NCBI GenBank assembly: GCA_038327555.1
Contig: JBBQLD010000005.1
Span: 1 to 34,392, forward strand
DNA: 34,392 bases
Origin: M3007 sp038327555
GTDB taxonomy: Bacteria > Bacteroidota > Bacteroidia > Chitinophagales > Saprospiraceae
Direction: 5' to 3'
Shown here: positions 7,802-15,445 of the stretch, piece after piece
Position numbering within the stretch: the first letter of the stretch is position 1
How the letters are laid out: each line of letters begins with the position of its first letter
Notes under the pieces: model-generated
Database searches by the model: none
What the model was told of the DNA's origin: nothing
What the model saw: the letters and a program-made list of their open reading frames with translations, nothing else
Program-made: the position numbers and the translations under genes

Positions 7802-8401
7802 CTACCCTGCTTTCCTTTTAGGAATTTTTTCCATGGTTTCAAGGTAGCTGGCACCTTTTATGGCTTCGCTGCGGCCTTTGTCAAGCTTAGCGGATACTAG
7901 TGCCAACGCGGCTTTAATTTCGGCCATGGCTTGAGCGGTTTCCGGATCAATTTCCGGGGTCGATTTTATATGCTTGACAGCGTGCTTTTTCTTCGGCAAT
8001 GCAGGCTTGGGAACCTGCTTGTCTACCGTTGCTAAAGCTTCTTGTGGTGCTTCAACTACTGGCATTTCGATGGCTTTCTGTAATGCACTTGGGGTGTCAA
8101 CTACCCTCGGAGCGGCCGTATTTTCGTCTCGGAACATCCACCAACCAGCGGTCAATAGCAATGCAATGGAAGCAGCCACAGCCCATTGATACATTTGTGG
8201 TCGCATGGACACTATTTTTGCTTTTGCAGCCAATTGCACCGCTTTTTCTTCACTCAAGGCTTGAAACATAGGTGCAATCTGTTGCAATCGTTGATCAAAA
8301 GCCCCTGAATTGAAGTAGGCCTTTATCCTGCGCTCCTCATCTATTGTAGTCTCGCCCTCCCAATAGCGGTCGAGCATGTCCTGAATTTCTTCGTATTTCA
8401 T
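7802..8401 (-). CDS. membrane-anchored anti-sigma-like protein
   Basis: A 199-residue protein when started at the ATG at 8401; an in-frame TTG at 8452 would add 17 residues but is a poorer start and nearly touches the sigma gene. Seen: acidic cytoplasmic N-terminal region (MKYEEIQDMLDRYWEGETTIDEERRIKAYF) of the kind found in Bacteroidota anti-sigma proteins, one membrane segment at about residues 72-90 (WAVAASIALLLTAGWWMF), then a Pro/Lys-rich periplasmic part. No HxxxCxxC zinc motif is present. It starts 57 bases after the ECF sigma gene. Inference: it holds the sigma factor at the membrane; it could instead be only a structural membrane protein. Confidence 0.72.
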   Translation of the reverse strand: MKYEEIQDMLDRYWEGETTIDEERRIKAYFNSGAFDQRLQQIAPMFQALSEEKAVQLAAKAKIVSMRPQMYQWAVAASIALLLTAGWWMFRDENTAAPRVVDTPSALQKAIEMPVVEAPQEALATVDKQVPKPALPKKKHAVKHIKSTPEIDPETAQAMAEIKAALALVSAKLDKGRSEAIKGASYLETMEKIPKRKAG

Positions 8402-8458
8402 GATTTTGGATATTGTATTTTTGGTGTTGAACGATTTGGGTCTAAAGTCCAAGGGCCT

Positions 8459-8959
8459 TCAATCATTGATCATTTTTTCTCGAATGGTTTTTCGGGCACG
8501 GTGTAAACTTACCTTTACCTGATCGAGACTAATGTTGAGTGATTCGGCAATTTCATCATACGAGAGTTCTTCTATGTCTCTCAAATGCATTACTAATCGT
8601 TGTTTTTCAGGCAGTTCTTGCATCATTCGTTTTACGCGCGCTACTAAATCGTTTTGCTCTGTGGCCTGTGCCGGATTGATTGATTCACTTTTTCTTTCTG
8701 CCACCCCATCCAACGATGCCGTTCGGCGAATGGTTTGGCTTCTGGTTTTATCGAGCGAGCGATTACGCGTCAATGTCATGCACCAGGCTTCCCAATTTTG
8801 AATATGGTCGGTTTGCTCAGGGGCCGTTTTCCAAACCTTTTCAAGCACTTCCTGTACAACATCCTCTGCTTCATGCACACTGCCCGTGATGCGCAATGCA
8901 AACCGATAAAGTTTGTGTCGTATAGGAAAAACCTGTTCGTGAAAGAGATCCCTAGTCAT
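8459..8959 (-). CDS. ECF-family RNA polymerase sigma-70 factor
   Basis: A 166-residue sigma factor with only regions 2 and 4. Region 2 at about 10-75: FPIRHKLYRFALRITGS, HEAEDVVQEVLEKVW, WCMTLTRNRSLDKTRS. Region 4 at about 112-162: LPEKQRLVMHLRDIEELSYDEIAESLNISLDQVKVSLHRARK, a clear helix-turn-helix. It is first in a minus-strand operon with an anti-sigma-like gene and two DUF4252 genes and probably directs transcription of envelope genes on an external signal. Upstream (8960-9135) I see no canonical housekeeping promoter, so it may be self-regulated; that is inference. It is divergent from the DUF6569 lipoprotein gene. Confidence 0.93.
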   Translation of the reverse strand: MTRDLFHEQVFPIRHKLYRFALRITGSVHEAEDVVQEVLEKVWKTAPEQTDHIQNWEAWCMTLTRNRSLDKTRSQTIRRTASLDGVAERKSESINPAQATEQNDLVARVKRMMQELPEKQRLVMHLRDIEELSYDEIAESLNISLDQVKVSLHRARKTIREKMIND

Positions 8960-9113
8960 GCGTTTCGTTCAGTGTCTAAAATAAGGTGCGGAATGAATTT
9001 TACTACCCCAGTTGTTGAGTAGACGGTATGGCCGTGGCGATGTTACAGCAATTGATTATTTTAGGTGTGATTTTTTAGAACAAGTTTTTATTCACACGTT
9101 TCTAAAAAAAACT

Positions 9114-9143
9114 TTTGCAGCCCGTTAGCGTTGGGTACTTTTG
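9114..9143 (+). promoter_or_regulatory. Bacteroidota-type promoter for the DUF6569 lipoprotein
   Basis: TTTG at 9114-9117, an 18-base spacer, then TACTTTTG at 9136-9143, close to the consensus TTTG-N19-TAnnTTTG. Expected transcript start is near 9150, about 40 bases before the ATG at 9190. Confidence 0.65.
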
Positions 9144-9189
9144 AAACGTTATTTCATGGCTTTTTAAAACCTGTAAACCTGATTCAATT

Positions 9190-10191
9190 ATGAAAAAACT
9201 GCTCTTTTTAGCTGTTATTATTTCCCTGATTGCAGCTTCTTGTATTAATGACGCAACATTTTCCACCAACAAAGGTGATTCAAAATCAAGTCCGCTTACG
9301 CTCCTGAAAGAAGAAAATGCCGCGTGGAAATATGAAAACCTCCGCCTATATCCCGTGGTCGCTTCAGCAGAAGTGGCCGAGGCTAATGCCAACTTGAAAA
9401 ATTTAAAAACCCTCTCAGAAGCCATGCAAACGCCTGGTTTTCGGGTCATGGAGCGAAAACAATTTGGACGCGACGGCGATGCCTGGTACCATGGCCTTAC
9501 CGTGCAAAATAAATCCCAGGACACCGTGCTAATGCTTTCCGGCGACATTGTTAAAGGTGGAAACCAAGATCGTGTTTTGGCACATCATGAAGTAATTCTC
9601 CCAATGACCGTACGCAACGTCGAGGTTTTTTGTGTGGAAGCTGGTCGCTCTACCTATTATGATCCTTCAGCCCCGGCTGCTGAAAAAGAAGCTGCCGCCT
9701 TCAAAGGCTACTACAATATAGCCAGCCCACAGGTGCGGCGCGCTGTACAAAACACTGGGAACCAGCAAGAAGTTTGGGATGCTGTAGCTAAGATCACGAA
9801 AGCGAACAACGCAGAATCTTCTACGAAAGCCTACACTGCTTTGGACAATGTAAGTGCTGAAAAAGCCCGTCGCGATGCATACTTGAGCCATTTGGAAGGT
9901 CAATTCGCAACCCGTCAGGATGTAGTTGGCGTGGTGGCAGTTTGTGGCGACCATGTGTTGGGCATAGATATTTTTGGCAATTCAGATCTTTTCCGCCGCC
10001 AATACGCCGGATTGCTTCATGGCTACGTAGCTGAAGCAGCTATTGCGCCAAATACCGTTGCACTCGGCGAAGATCAGATTGAAAAGGAGTTTGAAAAGGT
10101 TTCAAAAATGATTGCTCCACATGCAAAGACCAATGAAGAAGCTGGCAAGTTTACCTGGGGCGGCTCCTGGGTACACCTATTCGGTAAATAG
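9190..10191 (+). CDS. DUF6569 (ARPP-1-like) lipoprotein
   Basis: A 333-residue exported lipoprotein: hydrophobic run 4-16 and lipobox ending at Cys18 (LIAASC). The body matches the ARPP-1/DUF6569 pattern by eye: ENLRLYPVV near 52, FRVMERKQFGRDGDAWYHGLTVQNKSQDTVLMLSGDIVKGGNQDRVL in the middle (a surface strand pair followed by GGxQxRVL), VFCVEAGR, and a C-terminal GVVAVCGDHVLGIDIFGNSDLF segment. In other bacteria the domain is found in proteins of unknown function, often cytosolic; a lipoprotein version points to the periplasm or outer membrane. It has its own promoter (9114-9143) and is followed by a large word repeat. I know of no established activity. Confidence 0.78.
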   Translation: MKKLLFLAVIISLIAASCINDATFSTNKGDSKSSPLTLLKEENAAWKYENLRLYPVVASAEVAEANANLKNLKTLSEAMQTPGFRVMERKQFGRDGDAWYHGLTVQNKSQDTVLMLSGDIVKGGNQDRVLAHHEVILPMTVRNVEVFCVEAGRSTYYDPSAPAAEKEAAAFKGYYNIASPQVRRAVQNTGNQQEVWDAVAKITKANNAESSTKAYTALDNVSAEKARRDAYLSHLEGQFATRQDVVGVVAVCGDHVLGIDIFGNSDLFRRQYAGLLHGYVAEAAIAPNTVALGEDQIEKEFEKVSKMIAPHAKTNEEAGKFTWGGSWVHLFGK

Positions 10192-10200
10192 CTTTTGAAT

Positions 10201-10343
10201 GGGGATTTGGGGATTTGGGGATTTGGTTATTCGAGTACCTAAGCTTGAGCACTCGAATAACCAAATCCACAAATAACCAAATCCACAAATAACCAAATAA
10301 CCAAATCCACAAATAACCAATTCCACAAATAACCGAATAACCA
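10201..10343. repeat. G-run block, perfect 18-bp hairpin and 16-base word repeats
   Basis: Three parts. First, GGGGATTT repeated three times (10201-10224). Second, a perfect inverted repeat: arms 10219-10236 (GGATTTGGTTATTCGAGT) and 10251-10268 with a 14-base loop. Third, tandem copies of CCAAATCCACAAATAA at 10261-10276, 10277-10292, 10301-10316 and, with one change, 10317-10332, separated by 8-base half units (10293-10300, 10333-10340). The hairpin may end transcription of the DUF6569 gene. Confidence 0.9.
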
Positions 10344-10368
10344 TTAAACAATTATTCTATCCATCATT

Positions 10369-10806
10369 ATGTTTAATCTTACGGACAAAATTGATCGCCC
10401 GGCCGTTCAAGCGGTCGTTATTTTCGCTGCTGCACTTTTCATTATGGGCATTGGCTGGGCATTTACGGCTTCGGAAATAATCCAATTTGATCGGCTTTTT
10501 GCCTGGTCTATTGGCTCGGCGCTCCTGCTTTTTTTCGCGTTGATGAATAGTCTTCTGAGCCTTCGCGCAGCCAGTTTTGTCAAATATTGGGGTGCATCCA
10601 TGTACAGTTATCTGGCCTTGGCGCTCGGTACGAGTATGGCGGCATGGGGATTTTCTGGAATCCCTCTGGCCGAGGCTGGTAGTTATCGATGGATTTATAT
10701 CGTAGTCACGGTCGGGTTTCTGGTTTTCCTTTCCATGGTAAATTTTATGCGAATCATTGTAAAATTTGCCGAAAAAGAGGAGTGGAATCATCCCCGGAAA
10801 AGGTGA
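10369..10806 (+). CDS. hypothetical membrane protein, four predicted helices
   Basis: A 145-residue protein I do not recognise. Four hydrophobic segments are visible at about residues 13-32, 45-65, 78-97 and 107-127, with a basic C-terminal tail (KFAEKEEWNHPRKR) that would face the cytoplasm. It starts 26 bases after the word repeat block and ends 76 bases before the pseudouridine synthase gene, on the same strand. Composition and codon use look like a real gene. No function is suggested by the neighbours. Confidence 0.72.
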   Translation: MFNLTDKIDRPAVQAVVIFAAALFIMGIGWAFTASEIIQFDRLFAWSIGSALLLFFALMNSLLSLRAASFVKYWGASMYSYLALALGTSMAAWGFSGIPLAEAGSYRWIYIVVTVGFLVFLSMVNFMRIIVKFAEKEEWNHPRKR

Positions 10807-10882
10807 TTGGCCATTGGTTTATTGGTGCCTGGTGTCTGTTGCTAACCTCCATTGCGCTAATTAGCCCTACCTTCGCGCTAAT

Positions 10883-12004
10883 ATGACTATTTCCGAAATG
10901 AACCACACGCTGCCAGAGACAGAAGAGCTCGTGCCTGTACCGCCGCAAAATGTTGAAGTTGAAGCCGACGACGATGTACAAACGAACGAGGATTACTTCG
11001 AGCGACATGAGATTGTAGCCGATCCAAAACAGGCCATGATTCGCCTGGATAAATTCCTGATGGATCGCCTCGCCAAACGATCCCGCAATAAGGTGCAAAA
11101 CGCCATCCGTGCAGGATCCGTACGGGTAGATGACAAAGATGTAAAGCCAAATTACAGGGTCAGACCAGGCAATACCATTTCCATTGTACTGCCCAGATCG
11201 CTGGAAGAGAACTTTGACATTGCCCCACAAGACATTCCACTCAACATCGTGTACGAGGACAGCGACGTGCTGGTGGTAAACAAACCATTTGGTCTTGCCG
11301 TACACCCCGGCGTCGGCATCCCCAATGGAACGCTCGTAAACGCAGTTGCTTGGCATTTGCAGGAGGAATTCAAAAAGCTCCCGGTCAAGGAAGGCAATGA
11401 GCCAAACCGGGCTGGAATTGTCCACCGAATAGACAAAGACACCACTGGAATCATGGTTGTGGCCAAAAACGGGTACGCCATGACGCATCTGGCCAATCAG
11501 TTTTTTCAGCATACCCTCGAGCGGCGTTATTATGCCCTGGTTTGGGGCGATATGGAGGGCGATTCGGGTACCATTCGCGGCAATATTGGCCGAAATCCGA
11601 ATGACCGCCGCCTTTTTATGGTTTTCCCAGAAGGCGAGGATGGGAAATGGGCAGTAACCCATTGGAAAGTTATTGAACGTTTTTACTATTGCACTTTGGT
11701 GGAATGCCGCTTGGAAACAGGCCGTACCCACCAAATTCGGGTTCACCTAAAATCTATTGGCCACACCCTTTTTGGCGACATTCGCTATGGCGGAAACAAA
11801 ATCCTGAAAGGCACCTTGTACCCCAAATATCGTCAATTTGTAGAAGGTTGTATGGCACTCCTGCCTCGCCAAGCCCTCCACGCCAAGGTTTTAGGCTTTG
11901 ATCACCCAACCAAAAAGGAGCATGTTCGTTTTGAATCAGAATTGCCTGCGGATATGCAGGCGGTCATCGAACGCTGGAGGGGATATGTGATGGACAGAAA
12001 ATAG
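10883..12004 (+). CDS. RluA-family pseudouridine synthase (RluD-like)
   Basis: Converts uridines to pseudouridine in RNA, most likely 23S rRNA. The 373-residue protein has an acidic N-terminal extension of about 50 residues, an S4 RNA-binding domain at about 52-105 (IRLDKFLMDRLAKRSRNKVQ), and the catalytic domain at about 120-360. The RluA motif HRIDKDTTG at 181-189 holds the catalytic Asp184; VVNKPFGLAVHP and GRTHQIRVHL are the other family motifs. A TACCTTCG box at 10868-10875, 7 bases before the ATG, resembles a -7 element and would give an almost leaderless mRNA. The lipid kinase gene follows after 9 bases. RluD versus another RluA paralogue cannot be settled by eye. Confidence 0.92.
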   Translation: MTISEMNHTLPETEELVPVPPQNVEVEADDDVQTNEDYFERHEIVADPKQAMIRLDKFLMDRLAKRSRNKVQNAIRAGSVRVDDKDVKPNYRVRPGNTISIVLPRSLEENFDIAPQDIPLNIVYEDSDVLVVNKPFGLAVHPGVGIPNGTLVNAVAWHLQEEFKKLPVKEGNEPNRAGIVHRIDKDTTGIMVVAKNGYAMTHLANQFFQHTLERRYYALVWGDMEGDSGTIRGNIGRNPNDRRLFMVFPEGEDGKWAVTHWKVIERFYYCTLVECRLETGRTHQIRVHLKSIGHTLFGDIRYGGNKILKGTLYPKYRQFVEGCMALLPRQALHAKVLGFDHPTKKEHVRFESELPADMQAVIERWRGYVMDRK

Positions 12005-12013
12005 AACAATATC

Positions 12014-12946
12014 ATGCGCGAATCGCATCCGGTTATTAAGAACGAGTTATTGGCGTACCTGCTCCGCCCTAAACGCATTGTGTTCATCGTAAACCCAAAA
12101 GCAGGAACGAATTTGCAAAAGCATATTCGGGACAGCGTTGACAAGCACTTGAATCACAAAAAATTCGAGTATGGAATAAGGCTAACTAAGCGAGAAGGCC
12201 ATGCAGCGGACCTGGCAAAAAAAGCCATTCAAGAAGGATACGAAATCGTGGTGGCTGTCGGGGGCGATGGCTCTATCAATGAAGTGGCCTCTGCTTTGGT
12301 GGGGAGTGAAGTTATTTTGGGCATCATTCCTGCTGGCTCTGGCAATGGATTAGCCATGCACCTCGGATATGGCCGTGATATTGACGAAGCCATCAAAAAA
12401 TTAAATACGGCTGAAGTGCAAACCATTGATTGTGGCACGATGAACGGACGATCCTTTATCAACATCGCCAAGGTGAGGTTTGATGGTTTAGTGGCTAATC
12501 TGATGAAAGGCAGCCATTGGCGCGGCTTTTTGCCCTATTTCCTCAAATCGGTGGAGGCTGGCCTGAGTTATACCCCCCGAGATTGCCGCATCGAACTAGA
12601 CGGCAAAGTGCTGAACCTGAAATGTTTCGCCATCAGCATTGCCAATGGCCCCATGTATGGGTACAATTTTCAAATAGCCCCTGACGCACGCTTAGACGAC
12701 GGACTTTTTGAGGTAGTTATTTTGAAAGATGCCCCGCGTTGGCAGTATTTTGCAGCCTTACCTGCCATGCTAAACAGCAAAATCTACGATGCAGAATTTG
12801 TAGAGCATTACACTGCTCGTAAGGTAAAGATTTCTGCGGAGGGCGAAAACCACGTCCACCTAGACGGTGAAGGCATGGTGGTAGAAGGCGATTTGAATTT
12901 TGAAATGAAACCTGTAACACTAAAGATATTAGTGCCCATATCATGA
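12014..12946 (+). CDS. diacylglycerol/sphingosine kinase-like lipid kinase (YegS/DagK family)
   Basis: Phosphorylates a membrane lipid such as diacylglycerol; the exact substrate is unknown. The 310-residue length fits. Seen: IVFIVNPKAG at 22-31, the nucleotide-binding GGDGSINE at 83-90, PAGSGNG at 106-112, and IANGPMYG plus PDARLDDGLFEV, the beta-sandwich metal-site region conserved in DagB/YegS. The usual GFDA motif reads RFDGLVAN here, a small departure. It lies 9 bases after the pseudouridine synthase gene and overlaps the next gene by 4 bases (ATGA), so the three are one operon. Confidence 0.92.
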   Translation: MRESHPVIKNELLAYLLRPKRIVFIVNPKAGTNLQKHIRDSVDKHLNHKKFEYGIRLTKREGHAADLAKKAIQEGYEIVVAVGGDGSINEVASALVGSEVILGIIPAGSGNGLAMHLGYGRDIDEAIKKLNTAEVQTIDCGTMNGRSFINIAKVRFDGLVANLMKGSHWRGFLPYFLKSVEAGLSYTPRDCRIELDGKVLNLKCFAISIANGPMYGYNFQIAPDARLDDGLFEVVILKDAPRWQYFAALPAMLNSKIYDAEFVEHYTARKVKISAEGENHVHLDGEGMVVEGDLNFEMKPVTLKILVPIS

Positions 12947-13293
12947 GTAAAAAATTGAACTCACTTTCTGGTTTTGGCGGTCTTGTTTTTTCGACCGACC
13001 CTGATTTTAAGCTTGAGGAGGAAGAAACTCCACAGGAAAACAAACTTGCAGCCCAGCAAACGCTTCGTATTTGGCTGGAGCGTGGCAGGGGGGGCAAAGA
13101 AGCGACGGTAGTGAAAGGTTATTTGGGCTCCAATGACAGTTTTGAGGCATTAGCCAAATTGCTAAAAAGCAAATGTGCCGCAGGGGGTAGCGCCAAAGAC
13201 GGGGTCATTATTGTACAAGGGGATCACCGGGACAAGGTGCTGAAGTTGCTTCTGGATTTAGGGTATAAAAACACGAAAAAAGCTGGCGGATAA
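12943..13293 (+). CDS. yciH: SUI1/eIF1-like translation factor (YciH family)
   Basis: A 116-residue protein with a disordered acidic N-terminal third and a SUI1 domain from about residue 40: LRIWLERGRGGKEATVVKGYLG, then LAKLLKSKCAAGGSAKDGVIIVQGDHRDKVLKLLLDLGYKNTKKAG. The basic 'RGRGGKxxTVVxG' loop, 'LKxxCxxGGxxKDGxIxxQGDHR' and terminal 'LxxxGYKxTKKAGG' are the eIF1/YciH hallmarks. In bacteria YciH is a minor factor thought to affect start-codon choice or stress translation. It starts inside the stop of the lipid kinase gene (ATGA overlap), so it is translationally coupled to it. Confidence 0.93.
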   Translation: MSKKLNSLSGFGGLVFSTDPDFKLEEEETPQENKLAAQQTLRIWLERGRGGKEATVVKGYLGSNDSFEALAKLLKSKCAAGGSAKDGVIIVQGDHRDKVLKLLLDLGYKNTKKAGG

Positions 13294-13321
13294 GGGATTT
13301 ATGGTAACACTAAACATCAAG

Positions 13322-14638
13322 ATGAAAAAACAAATTCTTCTCTTCCTCATTGTGCTGGGCTTGATCATAGCCGCTTGTAATCCGGCCAAACGAAGCACGG
13401 ATCCGGTTCGTCCCAATCAACCTGGAAAGCCTATACCAGGTAAACCAGCACCGATGGATACCATCCGCTGGACACCCAACAATTCCGGAAAACCGCCTAT
13501 CGGAGCACCTTCTGGAAAACCTACTACGCCAACTGCCGGGCAAACCTATCACCTCGATTTTTTGCTGCCGTTTTTGAGTAGCCAAATGTTGGAAAGTGAG
13601 GTGCCAGAAAAAAGCCGCCTGGCCTTGCAATTCTATACTGGAGCAAAAATTGCACTCGAACAATTGAGCACCGAGGAGTCTATCAATTTGGTTGTCGAGG
13701 TATGGGATACCCAAGGCAACGATGCCGATTTTCAAAAGCTTATGAATAATCCGCGTCTCGAAAAAGCGTCCGTTTTCATTGGCCCGATACGCTCTAGTCA
13801 TGTTCAGACTTTTGCAGAATGGACCAAGAAACGCCGCAAAATTTTAATTTCTCCTGAAAGCCCCAGTGTTGATCTGACGACCCAGAATCCCGATTTTATT
13901 CAAACAAACCCTTCCCTTCGAGCCCATTGTGAGGCTATTACTAGGTACATTCGCAAAGCTAACCGACCCGATGCAGTGACGCTGGTATGCAAGCAAAGGG
14001 AGGCTGATCGATTAGCTTATTTCCAAAATGCAAGTGCCTCGATTGGTGGAAGTGGAAGCTTGACAGAACTCTTGGTGCCGGATGAGACAAACAATTTTGA
14101 TAAAATAGATTTAAAAAAATACCTAAAAGCCGGGCGCACTTCAATTTTTGTGCTGCCGACTTGGGCAAGTCAGGATTTCGTCATGGCTTTTCTCCGAAAA
14201 TTGAAAGACGTAAAAGGCTCAAACCGCGTAGAGGTGTATGGAATGCCTCAGTGGCGAAACTTTGAAACCATTGATCCAGCGTACTTTAGCAGCCTGGGTG
14301 TACACATCAGTTCAGCTTCCTGGCTCGACTATTCCCAGCCTGAAGTGAAAGCCTTTCAGCAAAAATTCTATGAAGCTTCCGGAACAATCCCTGATGAAGA
14401 CGGATTTAATGGCTACGATGTGACGATGTTTACGGGGCGGATGTTGGCACGTTATGGTCTTTCATTCCCCGAACGACTAGCGCGTGAGTCCACCACGACC
14501 TTACGCGGGCAGTTTTCTTATTCGAAAATTTTTAGCAGCGGAGCTTTGGACGATGGACGCAATACCCTGGATTATTGGGAGAACACCTTTGTGCATATTT
14601 TGAAGTTTGATAAATTTGGCTTCGTGCCGGTTGATTGA
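13322..14638 (+). CDS. lipoprotein with type 1 periplasmic-binding fold
   Basis: Start chosen at the ATG at 13322, not 13301, because it gives a proper signal sequence (MKKQILLFLIVLGLIIAAC, lipobox Cys19). The 438-residue protein has a Pro/Gly/Lys-rich linker (about 20-75), then a domain resembling amino-acid ABC transporter binding proteins and LpoA-like proteins: YHLDFLLPFL, TGAKIALEQL, VEVWDTQGND, VFIGPIRSSHV, KILISPESPS and a C-terminal FNGYDVTMFTGRMLARYG. No transporter genes are nearby, so it may be an envelope regulator rather than a nutrient carrier. It follows yciH by 28 bases and precedes trmH by 1 base. Confidence 0.8.
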   Translation: MKKQILLFLIVLGLIIAACNPAKRSTDPVRPNQPGKPIPGKPAPMDTIRWTPNNSGKPPIGAPSGKPTTPTAGQTYHLDFLLPFLSSQMLESEVPEKSRLALQFYTGAKIALEQLSTEESINLVVEVWDTQGNDADFQKLMNNPRLEKASVFIGPIRSSHVQTFAEWTKKRRKILISPESPSVDLTTQNPDFIQTNPSLRAHCEAITRYIRKANRPDAVTLVCKQREADRLAYFQNASASIGGSGSLTELLVPDETNNFDKIDLKKYLKAGRTSIFVLPTWASQDFVMAFLRKLKDVKGSNRVEVYGMPQWRNFETIDPAYFSSLGVHISSASWLDYSQPEVKAFQQKFYEASGTIPDEDGFNGYDVTMFTGRMLARYGLSFPERLARESTTTLRGQFSYSKIFSSGALDDGRNTLDYWENTFVHILKFDKFGFVPVD

Positions 14639-14639
14639 A

Positions 14640-15377
14640 ATGAATCAAAATCGCGAACAAAAAATCCGCGCTGTAATCCGGCAGTCGCAACCCGATCTGA
14701 CCGTGGTGCTGGAGAATATCTTTGACCCGCTCAATATCAGCGCCGTACTTCGTTCCTGCGATGCGGTGGGCGTGCGCGAAGTGTTTGTCGTTTACACCAA
14801 AAAATACCTGGACAAGCGCGGTCTGGTGTTGGGCAAACGCACCTCTGGAGGAACCTTCAAATGGATGGACGTGTATGTTTTTGAGGATCTGGATGAATGT
14901 TTCCGCAGGGTACGCGAACGATACGGACGGATTCTCGCCACCAGTTTAGGAGATCGGAGTGAATCCCTTTATGACCTGGATTTGGTACAACCTACAGCCT
15001 TGCTTTTTGGCAATGAAGATGATGGGGTGAGTCCTGAAGCATTGGCCCTTTGCGATGGCAATTTTCTCATTCCACAAGTTGGTTTTGCAGAAAGTCTGAA
15101 TATTTCGGTAGCCTGTGCCATTACCCTGTTTGAGGCACGTCGACAACGAGAAACACAGGGCTTTTACGGCGCACAAAGCAAGTTTAGTGCAGCAGAACAG
15201 CAACAACTTTTTGAACGTTGGCAGGCCATGTTGAAAGAAAAATCCTGGCATCAACAATTGGCTATTGTAGTAGAGAAAGATTCTGAAGCACTTTTACCCA
15301 TATATGTGCAGCGCGATCCACTCATTCCAGGCCCGGTACACCATAAGCCAATCCCGGTGACAAATTTTGAACTTTAG
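14640..15377 (+). CDS. trmH: tRNA (guanosine-2'-O)-methyltransferase, SpoU/TrmH family
   Basis: Methylates a ribose 2'-hydroxyl in tRNA (G18 in TrmH proper) with S-adenosylmethionine. ATG at 14640, one base after the previous stop, is preferred over an in-frame start at 14607 inside the neighbour. Of 245 residues, the SPOUT knot motifs are clear: motif 1 NISAVLRSCDAVGV, motif 2 ALLFGNEDDGVS and motif 3 IPQVGFAESLNISVACAITLFE, which holds the catalytic-site Asn/Ser and the cofactor loop. The C-terminal extension is also like TrmH. A related SpoU rRNA methylase is possible. It is the last gene of the run that begins with the pseudouridine synthase, so two RNA-modifying enzymes share the cluster. 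Confidence 0.92.
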   Translation: MNQNREQKIRAVIRQSQPDLTVVLENIFDPLNISAVLRSCDAVGVREVFVVYTKKYLDKRGLVLGKRTSGGTFKWMDVYVFEDLDECFRRVRERYGRILATSLGDRSESLYDLDLVQPTALLFGNEDDGVSPEALALCDGNFLIPQVGFAESLNISVACAITLFEARRQRETQGFYGAQSKFSAAEQQQLFERWQAMLKEKSWHQQLAIVVEKDSEALLPIYVQRDPLIPGPVHHKPIPVTNFEL

Positions 15378-15445
15378 GGAGGGGACAAAAAAGTAATCTG
15401 CCTGAAAGTAATAAGTCATAATTTACCCGTTCCTTAGCCAAGATT

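Noticed and set aside
10201..10226. Telomere-like GGGGATTT run
   Set aside because: Only three units within a chromosome-like gene context; treated as part of the local word repeat, not as a telomere or plasmid end.
10754..11746. Minus-strand open frame of 330 codons
   Set aside because: It lies opposite the pseudouridine synthase gene, whose domains are certain; the translation has no family features and is a shadow of it.
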